Shown here: positions 1 to 8,639 of the stretch, one piece after another
Position numbering within the stretch: position 1 is the first letter of the stretch
Layout of the letters: each line of letters opens with the position of its first letter
Assembly: GCA_004764695.1 (NCBI GenBank)
Contig: SMSO01000032.1
Coordinates: forward strand, 5,910,668 to 5,974,667
Length of the DNA stretch: 64,000 bases
Direction: 5' to 3'
From: Schizochytrium sp. TIO01
Taxonomy: Eukaryota; Sar; Bigyra; Thraustochytrida; Thraustochytriidae
Position numbers and translations under genes: made by a program
Notes under the pieces: generated by a model
What the model saw: the letters and a program-made list of their open reading frames with translations, nothing else
What the model was told of the DNA's origin: nothing
The model's database searches: none

Positions 1-160
1 CATGACAAACGCTTCGCATAACGAGTCCTTGAATGACGAGTTGAAAACCTACCTCAGCAAGGATCGTTGCATCTATTGTGATTCTGATACGTTGTCTATA
101 ATTTGAATTCTCAGCTTCTTCTTCGTCGCTAGCTTCGAACCAATTTGCGAGTACATTCAT
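1..160 (-). CDS. Partial CDS, hypothetical protein N-terminus
   Basis: An open frame starts with ATG at 160 and runs off the left edge of the window after about 53 codons with no stop. The start lies one base beyond the stop codon of the dUTPase gene (stop at 162-164), so the two are packed head to tail on the minus strand and may be cotranscribed or translationally coupled. The visible residues include an acidic stretch (EASDEEEAE) followed by a mixed hydrophobic segment. I do not recognise the protein. The rest of the gene lies outside the window. Confidence 0.55.
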   Translation of the reverse strand, partial: MNVLANWFEASDEEEAENSNYRQRIRITIDATILAEVGFQLVIQGLVMRSVCH

Positions 161-161
161 G

Positions 162-1199
162 TTACCCAGTCGAGCCAAAACCACCGTCGCCCCGACTTGT
201 TGTTTCGCTTGGAGCAGTGGTTATTTGTTGAATCTTTACAGACGAGTCGTGTGTGCGTGGAATCAGCTGACAAATTCGAGCAGGCAGTTCGAGGTCTGGT
301 TTACTCTGATCAAACTTGAACAATGCTATGATGAGGTTTCCTCTATAAGAAGTATCTATGACTCCAATGCTATTTGCTAACATATACCCTTTCTTCGCAA
401 GAGAACTTCTGGCAACAACCTCTAGGTAGTATCCCATCGGTGGAATAACTTGAATACCGGTGTCATAATAAATAAGTGACGGACCGTCCCGTTTCATCTC
501 ACTAATGACCGTTAGATCAAATCCGGTATCACTTGCACGAACCTTGCTAGGAACTACAGCTTCGGAACTAGCCTTAAGAACCCTGATAATTCCACTAGGT
601 GAAACATAGCGACAATAATCACGATAGTTACTGTAGAAGGTACGCACACCAAAAGAAGGTTCCGTCATGACGTCACCGTAAAGACAAGAGAGGAAGTCCT
701 GACCAACACAACCGGGAAATTGAATTAAGTCCGAGGTGTTAGATAATATTTCACCAGCGACACCAAAGAGCTTCTGAAAGTATTGATTGGGAAGATTACT
801 CACAATGGGCATGCTCACCATTGAATTTTCCGTATCAATCTTCCCGGTCGCTTCAAAGAAGCCTCTCCAGAATTCGCGGGCCAGAGGATCCTCGTTGGTA
901 AACGTTTCATAGCAAACCCTATCAAGCAGCATAGAACGGGTAAGAGAAGAAAGTTCGGGTGAATATATATTCAACACGTAGGTGGAATTGTTATCACAAT
1001 CAACATGTTTCATGATCCTTGCTCGATTATTGTTGCCCACCTCCCTTTTAAAATACTCATTCATGATGAATCCATGAATATCGCGAAGACCTTCAAGCCG
1101 GTCATCGTCCATGGCAATCACGGTGATGACCTCGGCACTATAGTGTCCAGCACCGAACGTCCATCCTAGAAAGTATGAATTCAAATGGTGAACACTCAT
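162..1199 (-). CDS. dut: dUTPase with N-terminal LAGLIDADG-like domain
   Basis: The C-terminal half (about residues 212-345) is a trimeric-type dUTP pyrophosphatase, which hydrolyses dUTP to dUMP and keeps uracil out of DNA. All five motifs are visible: DTGFDLT (224-230), RSS (264-266), GVIDTSYRG (279-287), RICQLIP (308-314) and the glycine-rich tail RGDGGFGSTG (336-345). Residues 1-200 are not part of a normal dUTPase (usually 140-170 aa). They contain two segments, FLGWTFGAG near residue 10 and FWRGFFEATGKID near 110, that resemble the paired LAGLIDADG helices of homing endonucleases. Whether that half is active cannot be told: acidic residues are present only in the second helix (the first ends in GAG). 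AGCAAACCCCTAAC lies 5 bp upstream of the ATG. The dUTPase call is secure; the extension is inferred. Confidence 0.93.
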   Translation of the reverse strand: MSVHHLNSYFLGWTFGAGHYSAEVITVIAMDDDRLEGLRDIHGFIMNEYFKREVGNNNRARIMKHVDCDNNSTYVLNIYSPELSSLTRSMLLDRVCYETFTNEDPLAREFWRGFFEATGKIDTENSMVSMPIVSNLPNQYFQKLFGVAGEILSNTSDLIQFPGCVGQDFLSCLYGDVMTEPSFGVRTFYSNYRDYCRYVSPSGIIRVLKASSEAVVPSKVRASDTGFDLTVISEMKRDGPSLIYYDTGIQVIPPMGYYLEVVARSSLAKKGYMLANSIGVIDTSYRGNLIIALFKFDQSKPDLELPARICQLIPRTHDSSVKIQQITTAPSETTSRGDGGFGSTG

Positions 1200-1204
1200 T
1201 TTGA

Positions 1205-1218
1205 GTTAGGGGTTTGCT
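1205..1218 (-). promoter_or_regulatory. Upstream motif AGCAAACCCCTAAC
   Basis: Perfect example of the CCCCT form of the recurrent upstream motif, ending 5 bp before the dUTPase ATG. The same word precedes the ITPase gene and the zinc-finger gene at 59949. Confidence 0.55.
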
Positions 1219-1270
1219 GATCAAATGCTTGTCCAAACTTACAACGAAGAATTATTTTATAACAATCAAG

Positions 1271-4210
1271 TTATCTATTCACATACAAAACCGTTCGATC
1301 TCTTTCCGACTTTTCTTGGAAGATGATATAGATGAGAATACAAAGACCTAATCCTGATCCGACTGATATGAGAACAATTTTGAGAACATTCTGTACACTC
1401 TCTGTATCAGGAGTGCTGTAATTAGGGTTAACATAGCAAATAGATCCATCCGAGAGGACGCCCGTGCTAATAGCCGTACGTGACTGACTAACGGCTTCAC
1501 ATTTGGCATCCTCGGAGGAGGAACATTCCTTGATAAACCGGAAATTGGAAAGTAAAGTTGATTCAACACTAGACATACCTGCCAATGTTTCCAAAATGTC
1601 AGTGTCAATCGAAACAGACTCCCAATCAACAAAAAGGACACAGTCTGTGTCATCCTGTATCATGTAGCCGCGGCAGATTGAATCATTATCAGCACAAATA
1701 TTCTGACATAACTCCCGTGCTTCCGTATCAGTCAGGGCCGTTTGGTGGCGAAGGACGTAAGAGGTGGACGCATCACAACGTCGGTTGGAGAGTGTTTCAA
1801 AAGAGCCAGATGAACTACTAAAGAGGGAGAGATAATCGTATCGGCTGTAACAAATGGATTGATCCAAATTCTCATAGGAGTCGGCTTCGATGTTCCATGT
1901 GTCCCGCTCAGGGTGAGTATAGAAACCATACATACCGGTAACATTCCATCGGTCATTTACATCAACGTACACAAGTGGCTCAAGAGCACCAGCCAAACCC
2001 TTATTGACCGTCTGCCGCCAGAGTGTCACAAATGAGCTATAGTCGTATTTAGCAAAGGCTGCAATAGAGGTATACATGACACACTGAAAGCTTGCAGCAG
2101 CTCGATCCAAGAAATGTACAGTAAATCCCTTACACACGTCGTCACGTGAGTCACAGTAATCTCTACAGTAGCTCAGTTTGGCATCATCCTTATCTAACAC
2201 AGTCATATTGACATAATCATCCTCGGTGGTATCAATTGCAGTTGATAGTGTTGCCTGAATGGGTGAATAACCAGAGGCACTGGCGCATGATGAACCACCC
2301 GAGTACACAAAGGGAGATGCAGGGTCTAGGTAAGGGTTTGCAATACCAGGCTTTGTTACACAGACAATACTTTCATCATCAGTGTTAGAGATTAATTTAC
2401 GATCAGCCTGGATGAGGACAATGGTACGGCTGTTCCAGCTGACTTCCTTATAATCAGAAGACCGCATTGTAGCATCTTCGCGAATGAGGAAATCACATTG
2501 CTTATAAAGAGAATTGGCTGTACGCGTAGTATACTCAATGCCAGCGCACCAATCATCCTCCTGACAACAAATAGAGGAACAGATATCGAAAACCTCACTG
2601 TTACTTGTGGGTGCACTCAGGCGATACACATAATCGTCCCTTAGAGAACCTGCACAGTTTCCTTCGCGGACATATTTGAGTGTTGCACGACAGGTAGTGG
2701 TAGCAAACTCACTGATATCACTGCTAACGCCTCTCGTTGTAAGACGGTAGGGTTGAACCTGTGCAGAAGTACATGAGGAAAATGCAGTTGCGTCGCGACA
2801 ATCAATATCAGAGAGACTTTGTGGCCACTGAAGATCACTTCCACCACTGACGAGGTTAGAATCTGATAAAAGTTCACATGTGTTATCATACAAATTATAT
2901 CCCAAGCAAAAGTCTGCGTTAAAGCGGCACATTGTTCGACAGCGTCCCTGAGTCCAGGTGCCACCTGTAGGAGTAGGTACTTCAATTGTGACTCCAGAAA
3001 CAAATGGACTAGAAGCAATTGTGTTAAGTCCTGCTGTGCAGAAATCATTGGATGTTACTCCTCCTGATTCTGCATTTTCTGAACAATCAATGCTGAAGAG
3101 GAACGTGTAGTCTGCAACTGCAAAGTATTCTGATGCATAGTCATCTCGGACATACAGAGGATAGGAAAGGGAACCATCCACATAATTCATGAACCTAAAA
3201 TAGCTCGTTTTATTATACATTTTCCACGGGCTTAATGCTGACGGTAGTGTTTTCGGTGTAAAGTCGTTGGAAGGAATGATAGTCAGATCTGTAAAATGCT
3301 GATGGAGAGTGTTGAAGAAAGAAATACTAAAGTCTGTATAGGTGGCCATACCGGCTAGTTTAGCAATATCAGTGAGGATCCGGCACACACTTCCATCAAG
3401 TTCGAGATAACCCATGCATACATTCTCATAGGGGAAAAAAAGTTTCTGACAGGTATCACTACAGTCTGTAGAGTTGGGCAAAAGTTCAATATCCATGATG
3501 ACGGCATTTCCCTCGGTACTATCAAAATCAATATCAACATCAAAGTAGTACGTAAACGGCGAAGGAGAGGGTACGGGTAACGCAAGCGGGTCAGGGGCCC
3601 GAGAGGAGACAAAACTAATGTAAGCGGTTGTGTCTGTGCGGAGACTATCGTCATCGTAAAGCATGCTTTCAATAAAGCTTGCGTTGGGACGGAGTCCTAG
3701 GTAAGGATGGGTCTCATCGGAAACAGAGCTCACTACCCAATCCTCATTGAGAAACAACATTGTGGCAAGAGGATAGTCAGATAGGTGGGTTGCGTAGTTC
3801 TCGGAAGACGGTTCGGCAACAAGTCCTGGGTATTTATTATGATTTTCGATTGTTGTTCTTTTAAAGAATCGATCAATGGATGATGCCCGCATCCTGTACA
3901 TACTTGTAAGAGGATGACAAATAGCAGAAGGTGTATAAACGACACCAACGCAAATCCACCCCGTATCATTTAAACAGTATGACTTACAGTCTGCAAGTGA
4001 CGCTTTACTCTCTCCTCGCATTGTGACAACAAAAGGCAATGAGTACGCAACTTCTGCGGAAGCACCAAGTCGGAACACATGATCTGACCACTCGTAGTCA
4101 CCTGAGCCCACAGTTGTGAGAGTCTCTACCGTAAGCTGAGCAAAGGATGCCGTCCTTGCTAGGAGTGCAGCTACAATCGCAATCATACAATTGTATCTCA
4201 TCATAACCAT
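1271..4210 (-). CDS. Secreted/type I membrane protein with six PAN/apple-like modules
   Basis: ATG at 4210 is chosen over the upstream TTG because it opens a clear signal peptide (hydrophobic about 9-22, ending ASFAQ). A single transmembrane helix lies near residues 942-962, followed by a short basic tail. This predicts a large ectodomain on a membrane or virion surface. The ectodomain repeats a cysteine pattern of the form CxxxCxxxxxxCxGaxxxxxxxC at about residues 75-98, 250-280, 423-449, 545-575, 681-713 and 835-860 (for example SYCRDYCDSRDDVCKGF). That arrangement is typical of PAN/apple domains, which bind carbohydrate or protein. Many N-glycosylation sequons are present. The gene is divergent from the secreted gene at 4316, with about 105 bp between the two ATGs. 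The exact fold is inference from cysteine spacing only. Confidence 0.75.
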   Translation of the reverse strand: MVMMRYNCMIAIVAALLARTASFAQLTVETLTTVGSGDYEWSDHVFRLGASAEVAYSLPFVVTMRGESKASLADCKSYCLNDTGWICVGVVYTPSAICHPLTSMYRMRASSIDRFFKRTTIENHNKYPGLVAEPSSENYATHLSDYPLATMLFLNEDWVVSSVSDETHPYLGLRPNASFIESMLYDDDSLRTDTTAYISFVSSRAPDPLALPVPSPSPFTYYFDVDIDFDSTEGNAVIMDIELLPNSTDCSDTCQKLFFPYENVCMGYLELDGSVCRILTDIAKLAGMATYTDFSISFFNTLHQHFTDLTIIPSNDFTPKTLPSALSPWKMYNKTSYFRFMNYVDGSLSYPLYVRDDYASEYFAVADYTFLFSIDCSENAESGGVTSNDFCTAGLNTIASSPFVSGVTIEVPTPTGGTWTQGRCRTMCRFNADFCLGYNLYDNTCELLSDSNLVSGGSDLQWPQSLSDIDCRDATAFSSCTSAQVQPYRLTTRGVSSDISEFATTTCRATLKYVREGNCAGSLRDDYVYRLSAPTSNSEVFDICSSICCQEDDWCAGIEYTTRTANSLYKQCDFLIREDATMRSSDYKEVSWNSRTIVLIQADRKLISNTDDESIVCVTKPGIANPYLDPASPFVYSGGSSCASASGYSPIQATLSTAIDTTEDDYVNMTVLDKDDAKLSYCRDYCDSRDDVCKGFTVHFLDRAAASFQCVMYTSIAAFAKYDYSSFVTLWRQTVNKGLAGALEPLVYVDVNDRWNVTGMYGFYTHPERDTWNIEADSYENLDQSICYSRYDYLSLFSSSSGSFETLSNRRCDASTSYVLRHQTALTDTEARELCQNICADNDSICRGYMIQDDTDCVLFVDWESVSIDTDILETLAGMSSVESTLLSNFRFIKECSSSEDAKCEAVSQSRTAISTGVLSDGSICYVNPNYSTPDTESVQNVLKIVLISVGSGLGLCILIYIIFQEKSERDRTVLYVNR

Positions 4211-4315
4211 GTTGAACAACGAGGTGTGTCTAGAACTTTTTATAAGTACATATTCAATCCTTCTTTAATTGAACATATAACGTTAATCTTCAAGAAGAGT
4301 TTTAAGAAAGCTACC
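4211..4315. promoter_or_regulatory. Divergent intergenic promoter region
   Basis: About 105 AT-rich bases separate the ATGs of two divergent secreted-protein genes when both starts are moved to their signal-peptide methionines. No copy of the AGCAAAACC motif is seen here, so these two genes probably use a different promoter class from most of the window. Confidence 0.4.
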
Positions 4316-6469
4316 ATGGCAATCTTTATTCCTTCGTATGTGACGCTACTCATGGTCTTGTCAGTGGTTTTAAACGTTGCATGTGTATCCTCTGCACTTT
4401 CGGTAGAGAGACTTCCCGATAATGTACAGCTTGGTCCTACGCTTAATGCTCTGAATCGGATGGAGAGTATGAAGCTCACAACGCGTCCATCGCAATATGA
4501 GAAACCATCTGTGTGGGAAATTGTTGATAGCAAGTTCCTCATCAAGCGGATGTGGCAGTCGCCCTATATGATTATGGACTGGGGAACGGCTGAATCTACA
4601 CGTGACTCTTCCAACCCAGTGGTGGTACCAAGCTCCATTGCTGTTATTGAGAAGGATGATACTTCTGGGGAGTGGGTCGATCGAGGTGTTTACTCGTCAA
4701 GCAAAATGGGCAGACTAGATAATGACTTGTTTGGAAAGGATTTTGCAATTATTTCCAGTCGCTTTTTGGTGACCACAAGCAAGAGTCCTTCTCATGAATC
4801 AGGTTCTGCCATTGTTGTATTTGACATGGATAGTAGCACGATGGACAAGCTTGTGACACCTTTTCAAGTCCTTGAGTTTCCTACGAATGAGAACATTGGT
4901 ATTGAGGAGAGGGGCTCTGCATATTTTGTGGTGAATGGCGAAGAATTCACTTTTGATGAAGCAACGAGTAAGTTCGTGAATAGTGATAGTAATCAGTCCG
5001 ATAATCATGGCGATTATGATCCTCTGGCGAGTATTCATACAGAGCGGAGCCAGAGTGATCAGCGGTCATTTGCAAATGCACAGCAAACTACTTTTGGAGA
5101 TGGATCATTCCTCGTAGGCCTCGACGAAGAAAATGGTGTAATTAATTTCACCAATACCAATAGTGGCCTTTCAGCAACGATGGTGTGGGATCAAACCATC
5201 TGTCATATTTATAGTACAGGGGAGCGCCTTTTCTTTTCTACACCATATCAGTACGCACATGAGAGTAACAACTTCACCGCCGTACTACCAGGCTTTTATA
5301 GGATGGAGTCCTCTGGGTTTAGCCTATCAAAGATTGCTACAGTGGAGACTACTGACGCTATTCTAACGAACGTTACTTCTGTACTGAGTCAGTACACATC
5401 CAGTAAGCACCCGTTCAATGCTGCGGCGCAGTTTGCCCAATTCTCCATCAACGATATAGTTGGACGGAACGTAACTCAGCAGCATTTGACTGGATGTGAC
5501 TTTATTGTAGATAATAATAAGGCTACGGGTAGCATTCTAGTATTTAGCGAGTCAGGTCACTTTGCTAAGATTGCCAAGCTGGCTCGTCATTACCCAGGGA
5601 TTAGTTATGGTGATCGAGTGAACGCTACGGTCCTGGCACCGACGCACTCTCCGACCAATTCTCCGACCAACTCTCCAACCAATTCTCCGACCGTAACGAG
5701 TGCACCTACCAACTCTCCAACCCTAAGTCCGATTGTAACGAGTGCGCCCACCAACTCTCCCACTTCTCCAGTTGAGACTGCCCCTCCTACTCAAGGGCCT
5801 ACCAGTGAGACAAATGGTACACAAGACGCGCGAAGGATGCTAATTTCAACTGCATCAGATGCTTTCTGGACAGGTGCTTACCTTGTAAAGGTGGGTAGGT
5901 CAACCTCTATTCAGATTGACACGGTCATTGCTCTGGACCCCAACGCCACAGTGCAAGGTGAGGGGTGGTTTACACCAACTTATTCAAACCCCATGGTATT
6001 TGGGTCAAGTGATACGGTTTTATCTTCGGCAATGTCCATGGTCTATGTATGGAGTGCTTCAAATAGCTACAGCGAACCTTCGCGCGTTTTGAACCTAGAC
6101 ACCTCACTCATGACAACCTCACGCCATTATAAACATCTTAACACAAATCCTTATCGGAAAGGTGCCGTTGAAGGCACATTGCGTTGTGCAGATGCAACAG
6201 TAAGTAACTCATGTGAAGGATCTTACACGCCTGCACCCTACATTACAGGTTTGCCTGGATACATTGCTTGCGGTGATGAGATACAGGGATGCGTTACGTG
6301 TGTAAGTACAATCAACCGATCACACATTTGTAGGGAGGCTTTGGATACTGATGTTGCGAACCGTGCTTATGCGATTCCAATGACTAAACTACCCACCAAC
6401 TCGAACAAAAACAAATACAGCATTGTCCTGGAAACACAGGAGAACAGTTGGATGATTTATGAAGATTAA
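4316..6469 (+). CDS. Secreted protein with PT-repeat stalk, hypothetical
   Basis: A longer frame begins at 4226, but ATG at 4316 (context ACCATGG) opens a canonical signal peptide (MAIFIPSYVTLLMVLSV, then a small-residue cleavage region). It also leaves room for a divergent promoter, so I prefer it; this gives 717 aa. The first ~430 residues are probably beta-rich and carry several N-glycosylation sequons. They are followed by a threonine/proline stalk of NSPT/SAPT repeats (nt 5640-5810), a pattern common in secreted proteins of stramenopiles. The C-terminal ~200 residues contain eight or so cysteines. No C-terminal membrane helix is visible. Function unknown; extracellular or virion-surface location is inferred. 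The stop overlaps the convergent ankyrin gene by 3 bases. Confidence 0.75.
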   Translation: MAIFIPSYVTLLMVLSVVLNVACVSSALSVERLPDNVQLGPTLNALNRMESMKLTTRPSQYEKPSVWEIVDSKFLIKRMWQSPYMIMDWGTAESTRDSSNPVVVPSSIAVIEKDDTSGEWVDRGVYSSSKMGRLDNDLFGKDFAIISSRFLVTTSKSPSHESGSAIVVFDMDSSTMDKLVTPFQVLEFPTNENIGIEERGSAYFVVNGEEFTFDEATSKFVNSDSNQSDNHGDYDPLASIHTERSQSDQRSFANAQQTTFGDGSFLVGLDEENGVINFTNTNSGLSATMVWDQTICHIYSTGERLFFSTPYQYAHESNNFTAVLPGFYRMESSGFSLSKIATVETTDAILTNVTSVLSQYTSSKHPFNAAAQFAQFSINDIVGRNVTQQHLTGCDFIVDNNKATGSILVFSESGHFAKIAKLARHYPGISYGDRVNATVLAPTHSPTNSPTNSPTNSPTVTSAPTNSPTLSPIVTSAPTNSPTSPVETAPPTQGPTSETNGTQDARRMLISTASDAFWTGAYLVKVGRSTSIQIDTVIALDPNATVQGEGWFTPTYSNPMVFGSSDTVLSSAMSMVYVWSASNSYSEPSRVLNLDTSLMTTSRHYKHLNTNPYRKGAVEGTLRCADATVSNSCEGSYTPAPYITGLPGYIACGDEIQGCVTCVSTINRSHICREALDTDVANRAYAIPMTKLPTNSNKNKYSIVLETQENSWMIYED

Positions 6470-8148
6470 AAGATTTTGCTTTTCTTAGGATTAGGCCTTT
6501 CAAAGTCAAATGGCACCTTACGCTTGCTATCAATCACAGGAATACCTTGACACCCTGCTCTAATCCACTTTTGTGAGCGTGCAAAATCGACATCGTTATC
6601 ATAAGTACACTCGAAATAGACACCGCTTGATAGCAATAAGTTCAGGTTCGCCTCTTGTTCCATCGTTTGGCGCTCGGAGTCAAATACGATTTTTTTTATA
6701 ATCAAACGATCCATTGCCGTGCTGCAAATAATCCTCATGGTTGAGTAATGTAACTCTTGTAGATTAAGTGGGTTGGCATGAAACTGCTGTAGAATAAGTT
6801 TCCATTCATCGGAGGGGCATGTGTCTTTGTCAAGGCTCAACAGCTCGCGTACTCCTGGAAATCGAACAAGCATGTCACACACATGGTTGAAAGGTTTTGA
6901 TTGTGGGTCTTCGATCATTGCGTTAGCACAAAGCGCATGAAGAGCGGCTATACTCACCCAATTCTTGTTAAGTTGATTCCGCCTGAGCAAGTGCTCTAAG
7001 AGATCCAGATCATTGATGCTAGAAGCACTAAGAACCAACTGGTAGACATGAAGATCTTCTAACTGGAGCTTGCTTTCCCGTGCAATAAACCCCGCAATTT
7101 GATGATCTCCCTGTTCGATTGCACAGGTGATTAATTTAAAGCCATCAATTGCTCGAATCATAGATCCATCGTCGTAGTGTAATAGTGTATCGACAGTGTC
7201 ACTGTGACCCATACGAACGGCTATGGTCAAAGCTTCCACACGTGGCTCTACGGGTAACTGACCCGGTTGAAAGGTCAAAAGCATCTCCATAATAGCATCA
7301 GAGTCACCTTGAGCAGCACACTTGATACAAGCGTAGTCATCTGACGCAATGTCTACTCCGTCACGCGCGAGGAGTAATTCGACGACATCATTAAGCCCCT
7401 CTAACGAAGCCTCACTTAGAACACGATTGTTCGCATCAAACGCACAATGTTGAATAAGTTCCACCACCAGGTCCTCATCCATGATTCGGATCGCATCCAA
7501 GACAGCTTCCGTTGGGAGGAACGGAGTAAACTTGGGCTTGGTATCTGCCACCACATCAAGAAAATAACGTAGTGCGGTGGAACACTTGTTTTCGATTGAA
7601 AATTCAATCATGTGAGTGGTGATCTTTCGCTGTTTTGACGTCGTGCGATACTGCATAAAGCAATCGATGGATCCGACAAGACCGTGTAAAGCCATTTCCT
7701 CACACATATAGAGGCTGTGATCGTGAAATACTTTTCTCTTTGAAGCAAAGAGTAGCTGGAGCACAAGCACTCGTTTGTGCATAATAGCAGTGTGTGTGGC
7801 ACGAATCAGCGTGTTATCTGAGAACACAGCGCTGGCCAAAAGCATGTTGGCGACCTCAACATGACCGCGTTGACACGCTCCAACAAAAGAAGCATCGTTC
7901 TTTGCGTGAATATCGACCAGTGTAGTGTTCAAAAGATGTGCAACCACATGAGTGTGCCCATTAAAGCTGGCGGCTCGAAATGCAAAATCATCGTCTCCGT
8001 TTGGAAAAAGTTCTCCTGACGAGTGGTGAACTTCTTCAAGACGCATAAGTGAACTAAGATCACCAACGCTTGCGTCGCGCTGATATTGAAGCGTTGCGCT
8101 AGTAGTAGTCGTAACGTTGCTCATGGTAGCAGTCGTAGTGTTGCTCAT
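6466..8148 (-). CDS. Ankyrin-repeat protein
   Basis: 560 aa with many ~33-residue ankyrin-like units. Clear examples begin FAFRAASFNGHTHVVAHLL (near 55), SFVGACQRGHVEVANMLL (near 86), VLSEASLEGLNDVVELLL, ACIKCAAQGDSDAIMEMLL and ALTIAVRMGHSDTVDTLL. Later units are degenerate. The N-terminus is a short Thr/Ser-rich repeat (MSNTTTATMSNVTTTT). The C-terminus is basic (KRKVPFDFERPNPKKSKIF) and could act as a nuclear localisation signal. No F-box or PRANC-like tail is seen. Ankyrin families are usually expanded in giant viruses and mediate host protein binding; the partner is unknown. The 3' end is convergent with the neighbour, with stop codons sharing bases. AGCAAAACCTCAAC lies 53 bp upstream. 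Confidence 0.88.
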   Translation of the reverse strand: MSNTTTATMSNVTTTTSATLQYQRDASVGDLSSLMRLEEVHHSSGELFPNGDDDFAFRAASFNGHTHVVAHLLNTTLVDIHAKNDASFVGACQRGHVEVANMLLASAVFSDNTLIRATHTAIMHKRVLVLQLLFASKRKVFHDHSLYMCEEMALHGLVGSIDCFMQYRTTSKQRKITTHMIEFSIENKCSTALRYFLDVVADTKPKFTPFLPTEAVLDAIRIMDEDLVVELIQHCAFDANNRVLSEASLEGLNDVVELLLARDGVDIASDDYACIKCAAQGDSDAIMEMLLTFQPGQLPVEPRVEALTIAVRMGHSDTVDTLLHYDDGSMIRAIDGFKLITCAIEQGDHQIAGFIARESKLQLEDLHVYQLVLSASSINDLDLLEHLLRRNQLNKNWVSIAALHALCANAMIEDPQSKPFNHVCDMLVRFPGVRELLSLDKDTCPSDEWKLILQQFHANPLNLQELHYSTMRIICSTAMDRLIIKKIVFDSERQTMEQEANLNLLLSSGVYFECTYDNDVDFARSQKWIRAGCQGIPVIDSKRKVPFDFERPNPKKSKIF

Positions 8149-8200
8149 AGTAGGAATGCTTAGTATAACTTTCTTGTTGATGCTGATGTTGATGCTCGGT

Positions 8201-8214
8201 GTTGAGGTTTTGCT
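8201..8214 (-). promoter_or_regulatory. Upstream motif variant AGCAAAACCTCAAC
   Basis: One-mismatch copy of the recurrent motif, 53 bp upstream of the ankyrin-gene ATG. Confidence 0.45.
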
Positions 8215-8273
8215 GAGATATCGTTGATACTGACTTCATCCCGGAATTCCGTCATTTGATTAACTCGGTCTAT

Positions 8274-8570
8274 ACCCCCTCAATAAAAGCGATAAAAGCG
8301 ATAAAAGCGATAAAAGCGATACCTTTTTGAAAAGTACATGGGCCTCTATCTAGATTTTTTGCAGAGAAAAGTCACTTTACTATGGGAGAGTTGGAGTTTT
8401 GGGTTGAGAATTTGAATTTTCGGGATTTCAAAATCGATAATCGCATGTCTATTCTACCCCCACCATATTACCTCCTATCAAAGAATCCTCAGATTGGCGG
8501 TACCCGAGGGTAGGGACCCAGGGCTACTTGTGATTTTCCAACTACTACAAATTTTATATACCATTAACTC
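8274..8570 (+). repeat. Dispersed repeat, type B copy 1
   Basis: Opens with ACCCCCTCAATAAAAGCG, has four GCGATAAAA-type units, then TCTAGATTTTTTGCAGAGA, AAAGTCACTTTACTATGGG, GGTTGAGAATTTGAATTTT and TCTATTCTACCCCC at about 8460. Homology to copies at 41200 and 48806 continues to about 8570 (CCATATTACCTCCTATCAA, GAGGGTAGGGACCCAGG). It sits between the divergent ankyrin and astacin genes and fills the intergenic space. Confidence 0.85.
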
Positions 8571-8639
8571 TAATAATATTTCTTTGATACTATATGGTAC
8601 TTTTGATATACTGTATAATACTATAGTATTTTGTTGAGA

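Noticed and set aside
4226-4315. N-terminal extension of the PT-stalk protein
   Set aside because: Would leave only 15 bp to the divergent gene's ATG and would bury the signal peptide behind 30 residues. ATG 4316 is better.
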